Positions 9,986 to 16,922 of a stretch of DNA of 64,000 bases are shown piece after piece. Within the stretch, counting starts at the first letter, position 1. Each line of letters starts with the position of its first letter. A program made the position numbers and the translations under genes. Source of the DNA: Anaerolineae bacterium (GTDB taxonomy: Bacteria > Chloroflexota > Anaerolineae > B4-G1 > DUEL01). Location of the stretch: contig JANXCY010000005.1 in the NCBI GenBank assembly GCA_025060135.1, positions 34,445-98,444 of the forward strand, written 5' to 3'. Under the pieces are notes generated by a model, which saw only the letters and a program-made list of their open reading frames with translations, did not search any database and was not told the DNA's origin.

Positions 9986-10561
9986 CTATTTTGCTTCGTA
10001 CACTTCCCGCCTCAGCGCGGCGATGTAGGGGAGAGTACGGAAGAGGTCGGCGTAATCCAGGCCGTAGCCCACTACCCAGACATCGGGGATTTCAAAGCCC
10101 AGATAGTCTATCGGGACATCCACCCGACGCCGCTCTGGCTTGCTCAGAAGGACACAGGTCCGCAGGGAAGCCGTCCCCCGGGCCCGAAAGTTCCTGATCA
10201 GGTAGTCCAGCGTGTAGCCGGTATCCACGATGTCCTCTACGATGAGAACGTGCTTCCCGGTAACCGGCGCGCGGGTATCCATAATCAGTCGCACGGCCCC
10301 GGTGCTCACGGCTCCCCGGTTGTAACTGGATAGCGCGATGAAATCCACGTGGTGGGGAACGGTCAATCGGCGGGCCAGGTCCGCCAGGAAGATAAAAGCC
10401 CCCTTCAATACGCCCACCAGCACCAGGCTGTTTTCGCGCAATCCGCCGTAATCGGTGCTGATCCGGGCCGCCAGTTCCTCCACCCGTTGCCGAATGGTTT
10501 CCTCATCCAACAACACCCGGTCTATCGCAGAAAAGTCCTGCTGGACGACGCGGCTTCCCAT
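9986..10561 (-). CDS. hpt: Hypoxanthine phosphoribosyltransferase
   Basis: Hpt salvages hypoxanthine and guanine to IMP and GMP using PRPP. The 191-residue product has the PRPP-binding loop VEDIVDTGYT (about 109-117) and the flexible-loop SSY at 78-80. The C-terminal FEIPDVWVVGYGLDYADLFRTLPYI is diagnostic for bacterial HPRTs. A GGAGAG site precedes the ATG. It is the last gene of the rplU-rpmA-rpmE-tdk-hpt run and 74 nt after tdk, pairing two nucleotide-salvage enzymes. Confidence 0.95.
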   Translation of the reverse strand: MGSRVVQQDFSAIDRVLLDEETIRQRVEELAARISTDYGGLRENSLVLVGVLKGAFIFLADLARRLTVPHHVDFIALSSYNRGAVSTGAVRLIMDTRAPVTGKHVLIVEDIVDTGYTLDYLIRNFRARGTASLRTCVLLSKPERRRVDVPIDYLGFEIPDVWVVGYGLDYADLFRTLPYIAALRREVYEAK

Positions 10562-10635
10562 TTTTCTCTCCGTGGGCAGTCTGGGTCTCTGAGATGAGCC
10601 GGGTGGGATGCGGCGACCGCACTCCCGTCACCCGG

Positions 10636-11211
10636 TTATCGCCTAACTTGATGGCATCCTCGGCAGCGGGCCTGATAGACCTCCTCGGCCCCGACCAGGA
10701 TGACCGGATCATCGTAGGCAGCAGGCTGGCCATTAATGAGTCGCTGGGTGCGGCTGGCGGGCCCTCCGCAGACCACACAGATGGCCTGCAATTTGTCTAC
10801 CCGCTCTGCCCGGGCCATCAGTTGGGGCATTGGGCCAAAGGGCTCCCCCCGAAAATCCATATCCAGTCCAGCGACGATGACCCGGAGCCCGCGATCCGCC
10901 AGTTCCTCGCAGAGGGCTACCAGTCCTTCATCAAAGAACTGCCCCTCATCTACGGCAACGACCGTCGTCTCCGGGGCAATCAGAGACCTTAACTGGGCGG
11001 AATTCTCCACCGGGATGGCCTCCAACTGCAAGCCATTGTGGGAAGCCACTTCTCGCTCCGCGTAGCGGGCGTCCAGGCTGTGTTTGAAAACCTGCACCCG
11101 CTGGCGGGCAATTTGAGCCCGGCGTACCCGCCGGATTAACTCCTCCGTCTTACCGGAGAACATACTCCCACAGATGACTTCTATCCAGCCGCCGTTCGGT
11201 TGGCCGTACAT
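10636..11211 (-). CDS. tdk: Thymidine kinase (type II)
   Basis: This enzyme phosphorylates thymidine for dTMP salvage. The 191-residue protein has the P-loop GSMFSGKT (15-22), the DEGQFF block with the catalytic Glu (about 94-99), and the zinc-binding Cys pairs CVVC and CRGC around the lasso loop. These match the tetrameric type II (TK1-like) family. A GGGGGG purine run precedes the ATG. It lies downstream of rpmE beyond a stable hairpin that may lower its expression relative to the ribosomal proteins. Confidence 0.96.
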   Translation of the reverse strand: MYGQPNGGWIEVICGSMFSGKTEELIRRVRRAQIARQRVQVFKHSLDARYAEREVASHNGLQLEAIPVENSAQLRSLIAPETTVVAVDEGQFFDEGLVALCEELADRGLRVIVAGLDMDFRGEPFGPMPQLMARAERVDKLQAICVVCGGPASRTQRLINGQPAAYDDPVILVGAEEVYQARCRGCHQVRR

Positions 11212-11234
11212 CCGCCCCCCTTTCTTAAAGCACA

Positions 11235-11270
11235 GGCGAGGGCAGGGGATCCGCTCCGCCTGCCCTCGCC
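11235..11270 (-). terminator. Stable hairpin between rpmE and tdk, terminator or attenuator
   Basis: A perfect 12-bp stem (GGCGAGGGCAGG at 11235-11246 with its complement at 11259-11270) follows rpmE by 13 nt. Only a weak T-run follows on the minus strand, so partial termination or mRNA end protection is more likely than full termination. Confidence 0.5.
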
Positions 11271-11283
11271 GGTCCAGTCGGGG

Positions 11284-11775
11284 TTATGAACTGCCCGCTT
11301 CGGCGGCCCCAGCGGAGACCTGGTCGCCGGGGAGGACGAAGCCCCGGGCACGCAGGCGTTTCTTTAGCATCGCCAGCACTGCCAGGTCAAGTCCCCGGAT
11401 ACGAGTGAGCGCGTCATCCCCTTCAGCCAGCCTGGCCAGGAGATCCCCGATCGTCTGCATCCCGGCGTCCTGGAGAATGCGCTCCACCGTGCCACTCAAT
11501 CCCAGAATCGTAACCGGCTGCTCCAGAGACGCAGCGGCTTTCTGCCGGGCCTCGGCCTCTGCCCGCATCTGCTCCCGCCGCTGCAAACGGGTGCGGAAGC
11601 GGTCGACCTGTCCTTCGGTATCCACGATGCGCTGTTCGCCCGTGAAGAACGGATGGCATCGGGAGCAGACGTCAGTCCGGATAACGGGGACCGTGGCTCC
11701 AACCGTCCAGGTATTCCCGCAGGCGCAGATGACCTGGGCCTGGGGGTAATATTTGGGATGGATGTCCTTCTTCAC
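11284..11775 (-). CDS. rpmE: Ribosomal protein L31 with C-terminal helix-hairpin-helix extension
   Basis: Residues 1-65 are a standard zinc-type bL31 with cysteines at 17, 19, 37 and 40 and the HPFFTG signature. The chain then continues to 163 residues, more than double the usual 65-75. Residues about 66-86 form a charged helix. About 88-152 ([16 protein letters not shown], then [20 protein letters not shown]) resemble the double helix-hairpin-helix of the RNA polymerase alpha C-terminal domain, which has the same L-x-L-S and G-x-x-T-I-G-D-L pattern. The extension could contact RNA or polymerase; this is inference. ATGA overlap with rpmA shows coupling. Confidence 0.9.
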   Translation of the reverse strand: MKKDIHPKYYPQAQVICACGNTWTVGATVPVIRTDVCSRCHPFFTGEQRIVDTEGQVDRFRTRLQRREQMRAEAEARQKAAASLEQPVTILGLSGTVERILQDAGMQTIGDLLARLAEGDDALTRIRGLDLAVLAMLKKRLRARGFVLPGDQVSAGAAEAGSS

Positions 11776-12038
11776 GAAACCCTCCCAGTCGGATACACGC
11801 TGACCCGTTTGCGTCCACCCGGAATGGGCTCAAAGCAGACCACGCCGTCGGTCAGCGCGAAAAGCGTATAGTCCTTCCCCATTCCCACGTTGAGGCCCGG
11901 TTTAATCCGCATCCCGCGCTGGCGAACGATGATGTTTCCCGCCAGAACCATCTCACCGGCGTATTTCTTTACACCCAGCCGCTTGCTGTGGCTATCCCGA
12001 CCATTGCGGCTGCTGCCTGCACCCTTTTTGTGGGCCAT
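11772..12038 (-). CDS. rpmA: Ribosomal protein L27
   Basis: The 88-residue bL27 begins [20 protein letters not shown], the conserved N-terminal tail that reaches toward the peptidyl transferase centre, followed by the typical [15 protein letters not shown] barrel. There is no cleaved N-terminal extension of the Firmicutes type. AGGAGG lies 6 nt before the ATG. The stop overlaps the rpmE start. Confidence 0.97.
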   Translation of the reverse strand: MAHKKGAGSSRNGRDSHSKRLGVKKYAGEMVLAGNIIVRQRGMRIKPGLNVGMGKDYTLFALTDGVVCFEPIPGGRKRVSVYPTGRVS

Positions 12039-12096
12039 AGGAACCTCCTGAAAGAACATCCGCATCCCCAGCGATGCCAAGGATGCAACGCCACCC

Positions 12097-12408
12097 TCAT
12101 CCAACGATTTCTTCAATCCGTAGACGGGTATAGGTCTGTCGGTGGCCTCGGCGGCGGCGATAGCGCTCCTTTGGAATGTACTTGAAGATACGGATTTTGG
12201 GGCCTTTCTCCTGCCCCAACACCGTGGCCCGCACTCGGGCACCCTCCACCAGCGGCGCGCCGACCCGTACCCCGTCCTCACCGGCCACCAGCAGCACCTC
12301 ATCCAGCACAACCTGCGCTCCAGCCTGAGCGGGCAGTTTCTCCACCAACAGTTGGTCGCCCACAGAAACCCGGTATTGTCGTCCACCAGACCGAACAATC
12401 GCGTACAC
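12097..12408 (-). CDS. rplU: Ribosomal protein L21
   Basis: This is bL21 of 103 residues, starting at a GTG (12408) that reads [14 protein letters not shown], the conserved L21 N terminus. AGGAGG is placed 6 nt upstream of the GTG and decides the start. The middle [18 protein letters not shown] and the C-terminal [21 protein letters not shown] are conserved 23S-binding segments. It is the first gene of the operon, 58 nt ahead of rpmA. Confidence 0.97.
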   Translation of the reverse strand: MYAIVRSGGRQYRVSVGDQLLVEKLPAQAGAQVVLDEVLLVAGEDGVRVGAPLVEGARVRATVLGQEKGPKIRIFKYIPKERYRRRRGHRQTYTRLRIEEIVG

Positions 12409-12436
12409 CAATAACCTCCTTCTGAGCGGCACAATA

Positions 12437-12463
12437 GTGGCCGTGCCTTTCGGCTACGGCCAC
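12437..12463 (-). promoter_or_regulatory. 5' leader hairpin of the rplU operon
   Basis: On the minus strand a 7-bp stem (GTGGCCG with CGGCCAC), a small UA/A internal loop, a GCC/GGC stem and a GAAA (GNRA) tetraloop form at almost the first transcribed base. It may stabilise the mRNA or bind L21 for feedback control. Confidence 0.55.
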
Positions 12464-12470
12464 GAGGGGT

Positions 12471-12498
12471 ATTATAACGGGAACTGAGGATTTGTCAA
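12471..12498 (-). promoter_or_regulatory. Consensus promoter of rplU-rpmA-rpmE-tdk-hpt
   Basis: TTGACA (12498-12493), 16 nt, TATAAT (12476-12471): both hexamers are perfect, as expected for a ribosomal protein operon. Predicted start is near 12464. Confidence 0.85.
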
Positions 12499-12551
12499 CC
12501 CGCGCCGACAGTGCCGGCACTATTCCCTCTTCCCATTTTCCCAGAGCGCGG

Positions 12552-12557
12552 TATAAT
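12552..12557 (+). promoter_or_regulatory. -10 box upstream of the ChlI/ChlD fusion
   Basis: A perfect TATAAT lies about 60 nt before the ATG at 12616, divergent from the rplU promoter. No good -35 is seen at 16-18 nt, so an activator or a weak promoter is likely. Confidence 0.4.
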
Positions 12558-12615
12558 TGGGGAAAAACCGGATCCGTCTTTCCAACACGGGTCCTGGTAC
12601 GGTCCCTGGAGGAAT

Positions 12616-14676
12616 ATGCCACCCATCTTTCCCTTCACAGCCATTGTCAACCAGGACCTGATGCGTCGGGCCCTGGTCCTGAACGCCGTCTATCCCCAGA
12701 TTGGAGGAGTGTTGATTCGCGGGGAGCGCGGGACGGGGAAATCTACCGCCGCTCGTGCCCTGGCCGCACTGTTGCCAGAAATAGAGGTCGTCGCCGATTG
12801 CCCGTTCTCCTGCGACCCCGATCAGCCAGCCACCTGGTGCACTCTCTGTCGGGAACGAGCCGCTGCTGGAGAGGAACTCCCCCGTGCCCGCCGCCGCACC
12901 CGTTTTGTGGACCTCCCCGTCAGCGCGACAGAGGACCGGGTGGTGGGCACACTGGATATTGAACAGGCCATCCAGAAAGGGGAGCGCCGCTTTGAGCCCG
13001 GGGTGCTCGCCGCCGCCAACCGAGGCGTCCTCTACGTGGACGAGGTCAACCTGCTGGATGACCACGTGGTGGACATTCTCCTGGACGCCGCTGCCATGGG
13101 CATCAACGTGGTGGAACGGGAAGGCATCTCCTTCACCCATCCAGCCCGCTTTATCCTCATCGGGACGATGAACCCCGAAGAGGGAGACCTGCGCCCCCAA
13201 CTGCTGGATCGCTTTGCTCTCTGTGTAGACATCCGCAGCGTTCACGACCCGGGTGCGCGGATGCTCATTATGGAGCGCAATCTGGCCTTTGAAAGCGACC
13301 CGGAGGGGTTCTATGAAGAGTGGCGGCCGCGCGAAGAGGCCCTTTCCCGGGAGATTGCCCGCGCTCGCCAACTCCTGCCCCGAGTCTGCCACACCCGGGG
13401 GGACCTGGCTCTCATCGCCGCCATGATGGCCGAGATGCAGGTAGACGGCCACCGGCCCGACATGGTCATCCTGAAGACGGCCCGGGCCAACGCTGCTTTT
13501 GAGGGTCGCGACCGTATCAACGACCGGGACATCCTCCTGGCTGCCGAACTGGCTCTGCCCCACCGCCTGCGACGCCACCCCCTCCAGCCGATAGAGGCGA
13601 CGCTGGATAACCTGGGTCAGCGTCTGGAGGAGGCCCGAGCCCGAATGGCCCGGCAGGAGTCCCGGCTGATGGAGGAGGTCATCCAGGAAGAGGACGTCCT
13701 CCGGGAAGAAAAAAAAACGCATATAGAGGCGGACCTGGGTGAGTCCTCCTCCGAGGAGCGGGAACGGCCCCGCGAGCCCATCGTCCAGGCTGTCCCCCAG
13801 TGGCCCTCCGAAGGGCGGTGGTGGGAAGGAGGGAAGAACGTTCCAGTGGGAGAACCTTTCTCTCCCCGCCGGCTGGATACCCCGCTGGACCGGCTCACCC
13901 GCTCCGGGACCGGTCGGCGCAGCACCACCCGCACCGACCAGCGGCGCGGACGCTACATCCAGGCCCGTCCCTCCCCCGACGACCCGGCGGACCTGGCCTT
14001 TGACGCCACGCTGCGGGCCGCCGCGCCCCATCAAAGCCACCGTCGCCGGCCCGGCGGGCCCGCTCTGGTGGTCCGCCCGGATGATTACCACCGCAAAGTG
14101 CGCATCCGCCGCATGGCCAATCTCATCCTCTTCGTGGTGGACGCCTCCTGGTCCATGGCCGTCGCTGAGCGGATGGAAGCGACCAAAGGAGCCGTTCTCT
14201 CGCTCCTCACCGATGCCTATCAGCGGCGGGACCGGGTGGGTGTGGTGGTCTTCCAGAAGAATGGCGCCCGGCTGGTCCTTCCGCCTACCCGTAGCGTGGC
14301 CCGCGCGCATAAAGCGCTCCAGGACATCCCAGTCGGGGGCAAGACCCCCCTCTCTGCCGGGCTCCACCTGGCCTACCAAGTCATCACCCGGGAACTCCGC
14401 CAGCATCCCGACCTGATGCCTCTGATGGTTCTCCTGACCGACGGGGCCGGGAACGTCTCCATGAGCGACCTACCGCCTCAGGAGGAGGCCCATCAGATCG
14501 CCGACCTCTTCCCCCAGGCCCAGATCCGCTCGGTCGTCATCAACATGGAGCACGAGGCCTTTGACCAGGGACTGGCCCAGGCGCTGGCAGACCACCTCCA
14601 GGCCCCCTGCTACCGGCTGGAGGAACTGCGAGCCGATGCCCTCTTGGAGCAGGTGCGGCGGGAACTGGACCTTTAA
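12616..14676 (+). CDS. Magnesium-chelatase-type fused AAA+ (ChlI) and VWA (ChlD) protein
   Basis: The 686-residue product joins both motor subunits of a metal-chelatase. The AAA+ half has Walker A GERGTGKST (36-44), a Walker B ending VDEVNLLDD and a sensor GTMNPEEGDLRPQLLDRF. An acidic/basic linker (about 340-440) leads to a von Willebrand A domain with an intact MIDAS, DASWS (509-513). This is the BchD/ChlD architecture that drives Mg2+ (or Co2+) insertion by a large H/CobN subunit, but no such subunit or tetrapyrrole gene is in the window. Many such proteins are orphan MoxR/chelatase-like ATPases. GGAGGAAT directly before the ATG fixes the start. Confidence 0.85.
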   Translation: MPPIFPFTAIVNQDLMRRALVLNAVYPQIGGVLIRGERGTGKSTAARALAALLPEIEVVADCPFSCDPDQPATWCTLCRERAAAGEELPRARRRTRFVDLPVSATEDRVVGTLDIEQAIQKGERRFEPGVLAAANRGVLYVDEVNLLDDHVVDILLDAAAMGINVVEREGISFTHPARFILIGTMNPEEGDLRPQLLDRFALCVDIRSVHDPGARMLIMERNLAFESDPEGFYEEWRPREEALSREIARARQLLPRVCHTRGDLALIAAMMAEMQVDGHRPDMVILKTARANAAFEGRDRINDRDILLAAELALPHRLRRHPLQPIEATLDNLGQRLEEARARMARQESRLMEEVIQEEDVLREEKKTHIEADLGESSSEERERPREPIVQAVPQWPSEGRWWEGGKNVPVGEPFSPRRLDTPLDRLTRSGTGRRSTTRTDQRRGRYIQARPSPDDPADLAFDATLRAAAPHQSHRRRPGGPALVVRPDDYHRKVRIRRMANLILFVVDASWSMAVAERMEATKGAVLSLLTDAYQRRDRVGVVVFQKNGARLVLPPTRSVARAHKALQDIPVGGKTPLSAGLHLAYQVITRELRQHPDLMPLMVLLTDGAGNVSMSDLPPQEEAHQIADLFPQAQIRSVVINMEHEAFDQGLAQALADHLQAPCYRLEELRADALLEQVRRELDL

Positions 14677-14794
14677 CTATAACTTTACCCAAGCCACACC
14701 CGGGAGAGCAAGAGTCTACGCGCAGACTCTCTTCAGGCCCTGGATTCACCCGATCCGTGGACGCCCGTGGCTGATTCCTTGAGGCACAGCGAAG

Positions 14795-15775
14795 ATGCTG
14801 ACTCCCCCAGCACGAACAGTTCTGACCTGGCTGACCCTCCTGGTCGTGATAGTGATGCTGATCAGCGGCCTGGTGGGGACGCTCCACTGGCTGGCTCGTC
14901 CGGCTCGACAACCGTCGGCCCTCTCCATCGCGCCAGCGGAGGTAACCCTCTGCGTCGGCGAAACGGTGGCTTTCGCTGCCGCGCCACTGCCGGCGACTCG
15001 CTGGGCGGCCACCGGTGGCACGATCGGTGCCGACGGCCGCTACGTCGCAGGCGACCTCCCCGGCAACTACGAGGTCCAGGCGGTTGGCCCAGGCGGAGAG
15101 CGAGGCCGAGCCTACATCCACATCATCACCTGCACGCCTACTCCCTTCCCGACGCCGACCCTTATCCCCACCCCGGCCCCGACGCCCACCCCGGCCCCCA
15201 CCCCGGTCCCAGAGGCCGATCCCTCCGGCGACCTTTTCGTCTACAGCACCGGTGCCACTGTCCCTGCCCCCTTTGACGGTCTGGACATCCGCAACGCCGC
15301 CTTTGCCCCGGATGGTCGTTTCCAGGCAGAGGGCCTGCCAGCCGAACTGACCGGATGGGCCCAGGCGGGAGAGGCCGTCCTCTGGATGGCCCTCCATTCA
15401 CCCATCCCGGAGAGCATGCCGGTGCGGGCAGACTGGTTCTTCGTCCTGGACCTGGATGGGAATTCGGGGACAGGCCGTCCGCCAGGGACCCGTCCGGTGA
15501 ACCAGGGCCTGGGGGACGAAGTGGCCATCGGCCTCTACTACGACCCGACCGACGGCGCGTTCCATTCCTACCTCCTGCTCTGGAACGCCAGCCGAAGAGA
15601 CTTTGATGACGGCGGAGAACCCCACTACTGGCTCTCCCCGGACCGCACAATCATAGCCCTGGCAGTCTCGGGGGATATCCTCGGAGCCCGAGGATGGGCA
15701 CCGGAGACCGCGCGCGGCCGCGCAGCGACGATCGCTTACGCCACCCCTCACCCCATCGCCGATTTCTACCCCTGA
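14795..15775 (+). CDS. Membrane-anchored extracytoplasmic protein with Pro/Thr linker
   Basis: The function is not recognised. A transmembrane/signal-anchor helix (about residues 8-33) precedes a beta-rich, possibly Ig-like domain (about 40-110). A linker of repeated P-T/A-P units (about 112-140) of the kind common in Chloroflexota surface proteins follows. The C-terminal domain (about 145-326) contains WFFVLDLDGNSGTG, resembling calcium-binding or laminin-G-like beta folds. The start is an ATG with GAGG about 11 nt upstream. It lies 118 nt after the chelatase fusion, and its stop nearly abuts the next gene, so it is likely cotranscribed with the glycosyltransferase. Confidence 0.7.
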   Translation: MLTPPARTVLTWLTLLVVIVMLISGLVGTLHWLARPARQPSALSIAPAEVTLCVGETVAFAAAPLPATRWAATGGTIGADGRYVAGDLPGNYEVQAVGPGGERGRAYIHIITCTPTPFPTPTLIPTPAPTPTPAPTPVPEADPSGDLFVYSTGATVPAPFDGLDIRNAAFAPDGRFQAEGLPAELTGWAQAGEAVLWMALHSPIPESMPVRADWFFVLDLDGNSGTGRPPGTRPVNQGLGDEVAIGLYYDPTDGAFHSYLLLWNASRRDFDDGGEPHYWLSPDRTIIALAVSGDILGARGWAPETARGRAATIAYATPHPIADFYP

Positions 15776-15776
15776 T

Positions 15777-16673
15777 ATGATACCCTGCGACCTGGGCATC
15801 GTGATCGTCAACTACAACACCCGCGACCTGCTGCGGGCATGCCTGCGCACCGTCTACGCCAGCCAGGGGGCATTCACCTTTGAGGTCTGCGTGGTGGATA
15901 ACGGATCGGCTGATGGGAGCGGAAAGATGGTAGAGGCGGAGTTCCCCCAGGTCCACCGCATCCTGAACCCGGATAACCGAGGGTATCCGGTGGCCAACAA
16001 CCAGGGATTGCGCCTGCTGGGATTCCCGGATGGCGTCCACGCACCTCGCTATGCCCTGCTCCTCAACCCAGATACCGAACTGCCCCCCGACGCTCTGGCA
16101 AAGATGCTGGCCTTTCTGGACGCGCATCCGGAGGCTGGCGTCGCCGGGCCCAAACTGATCCGGCAGGACGGCTCCCTGGACCTGGCCTGTCGTCGCTCTT
16201 TCCCCTCTCCAGAAGTCTCCTTCTACCGGTTCTCCGGTCTGGCTCGTCTATTCCCCCGCAGTCGCCGCTTCGGGCGCTACAACCTCACCTATCTGGACCC
16301 GGACGAGATGGCAGAGGTGGATTCGGTGGTGGGGGCCTTTATGATGGTGCGCCGGGAAGCCATTGCACAGGTCGGCCTGCTGGATGAAGAGTTTTTTATG
16401 TACGGCGAGGACCTGGACTGGTGCTACCGCATAAAAGCAGCGGGGTGGAAAGTGTATTACAATCCGGAGGTAACGGTCCTCCACATCAAGCGGGCCGCCA
16501 GCACCCGTAACCCCCGCGCCCAGGTAGAATTCTGGCGAGCCATGGACCGGTTTTACCGCAAACACTACGCCGCCCAAACCCCCTGGCTCCTCCACGTTCT
16601 GATTCTGGCCGCCATCCGTACCCGAACCCAACTGGAACGGATGCGCTGGCGAATGGCGGGAACGGACGTTTGA
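15777..16673 (+). CDS. Family 2 glycosyltransferase (rhamnosyltransferase-like)
   Basis: This 298-residue GT-A enzyme transfers a sugar from a nucleotide donor to a surface or cell-wall glycan. The N terminus has the VIVNYNTRDLL motif, then VVDNGSADGS for nucleotide binding. The DxD-like LLLNPDTELPP is near residue 98. The ED(L)DW segment (FMYGEDLDWCYRIKAAGW) is typical of WbbL/rhamnosyltransferase-like GT2 enzymes. The C terminus has a hydrophobic helix followed by basic residues. The ATG lies one base after the preceding stop. Donor and acceptor are unknown. Confidence 0.88.
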   Translation: MIPCDLGIVIVNYNTRDLLRACLRTVYASQGAFTFEVCVVDNGSADGSGKMVEAEFPQVHRILNPDNRGYPVANNQGLRLLGFPDGVHAPRYALLLNPDTELPPDALAKMLAFLDAHPEAGVAGPKLIRQDGSLDLACRRSFPSPEVSFYRFSGLARLFPRSRRFGRYNLTYLDPDEMAEVDSVVGAFMMVRREAIAQVGLLDEEFFMYGEDLDWCYRIKAAGWKVYYNPEVTVLHIKRAASTRNPRAQVEFWRAMDRFYRKHYAAQTPWLLHVLILAAIRTRTQLERMRWRMAGTDV

Positions 16674-16922
16674 CCTGCGGAGCCTCCCAGAACTGACCGG
16701 CGGCCCTAAGGGTGGGTCGGGCCGGCCAGGGCCATTATGAACCGATCCGCCCGGTTGCCGGTGAGCCCTATCAACCCGCAGGCTCCCTGCAGGAAAATCC
16801 GGAATAGGGGGGTGCCGGAAGCAAGCAGGCCGGACATAGAGGCTGGTAGCACCGACCCGGGCAGTTCCGCACATCGCCCGGAGCTCTTCGGACAGGTCCC
16901 TGAGAACCACACCTGTTGCCCG

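Noticed and set aside
12520..14406. Long minus-strand open frame opposite the chelatase fusion
   Set aside because: The plus strand encodes intact Walker A, Walker B and MIDAS motifs; the antisense frame is a GC-bias artefact.
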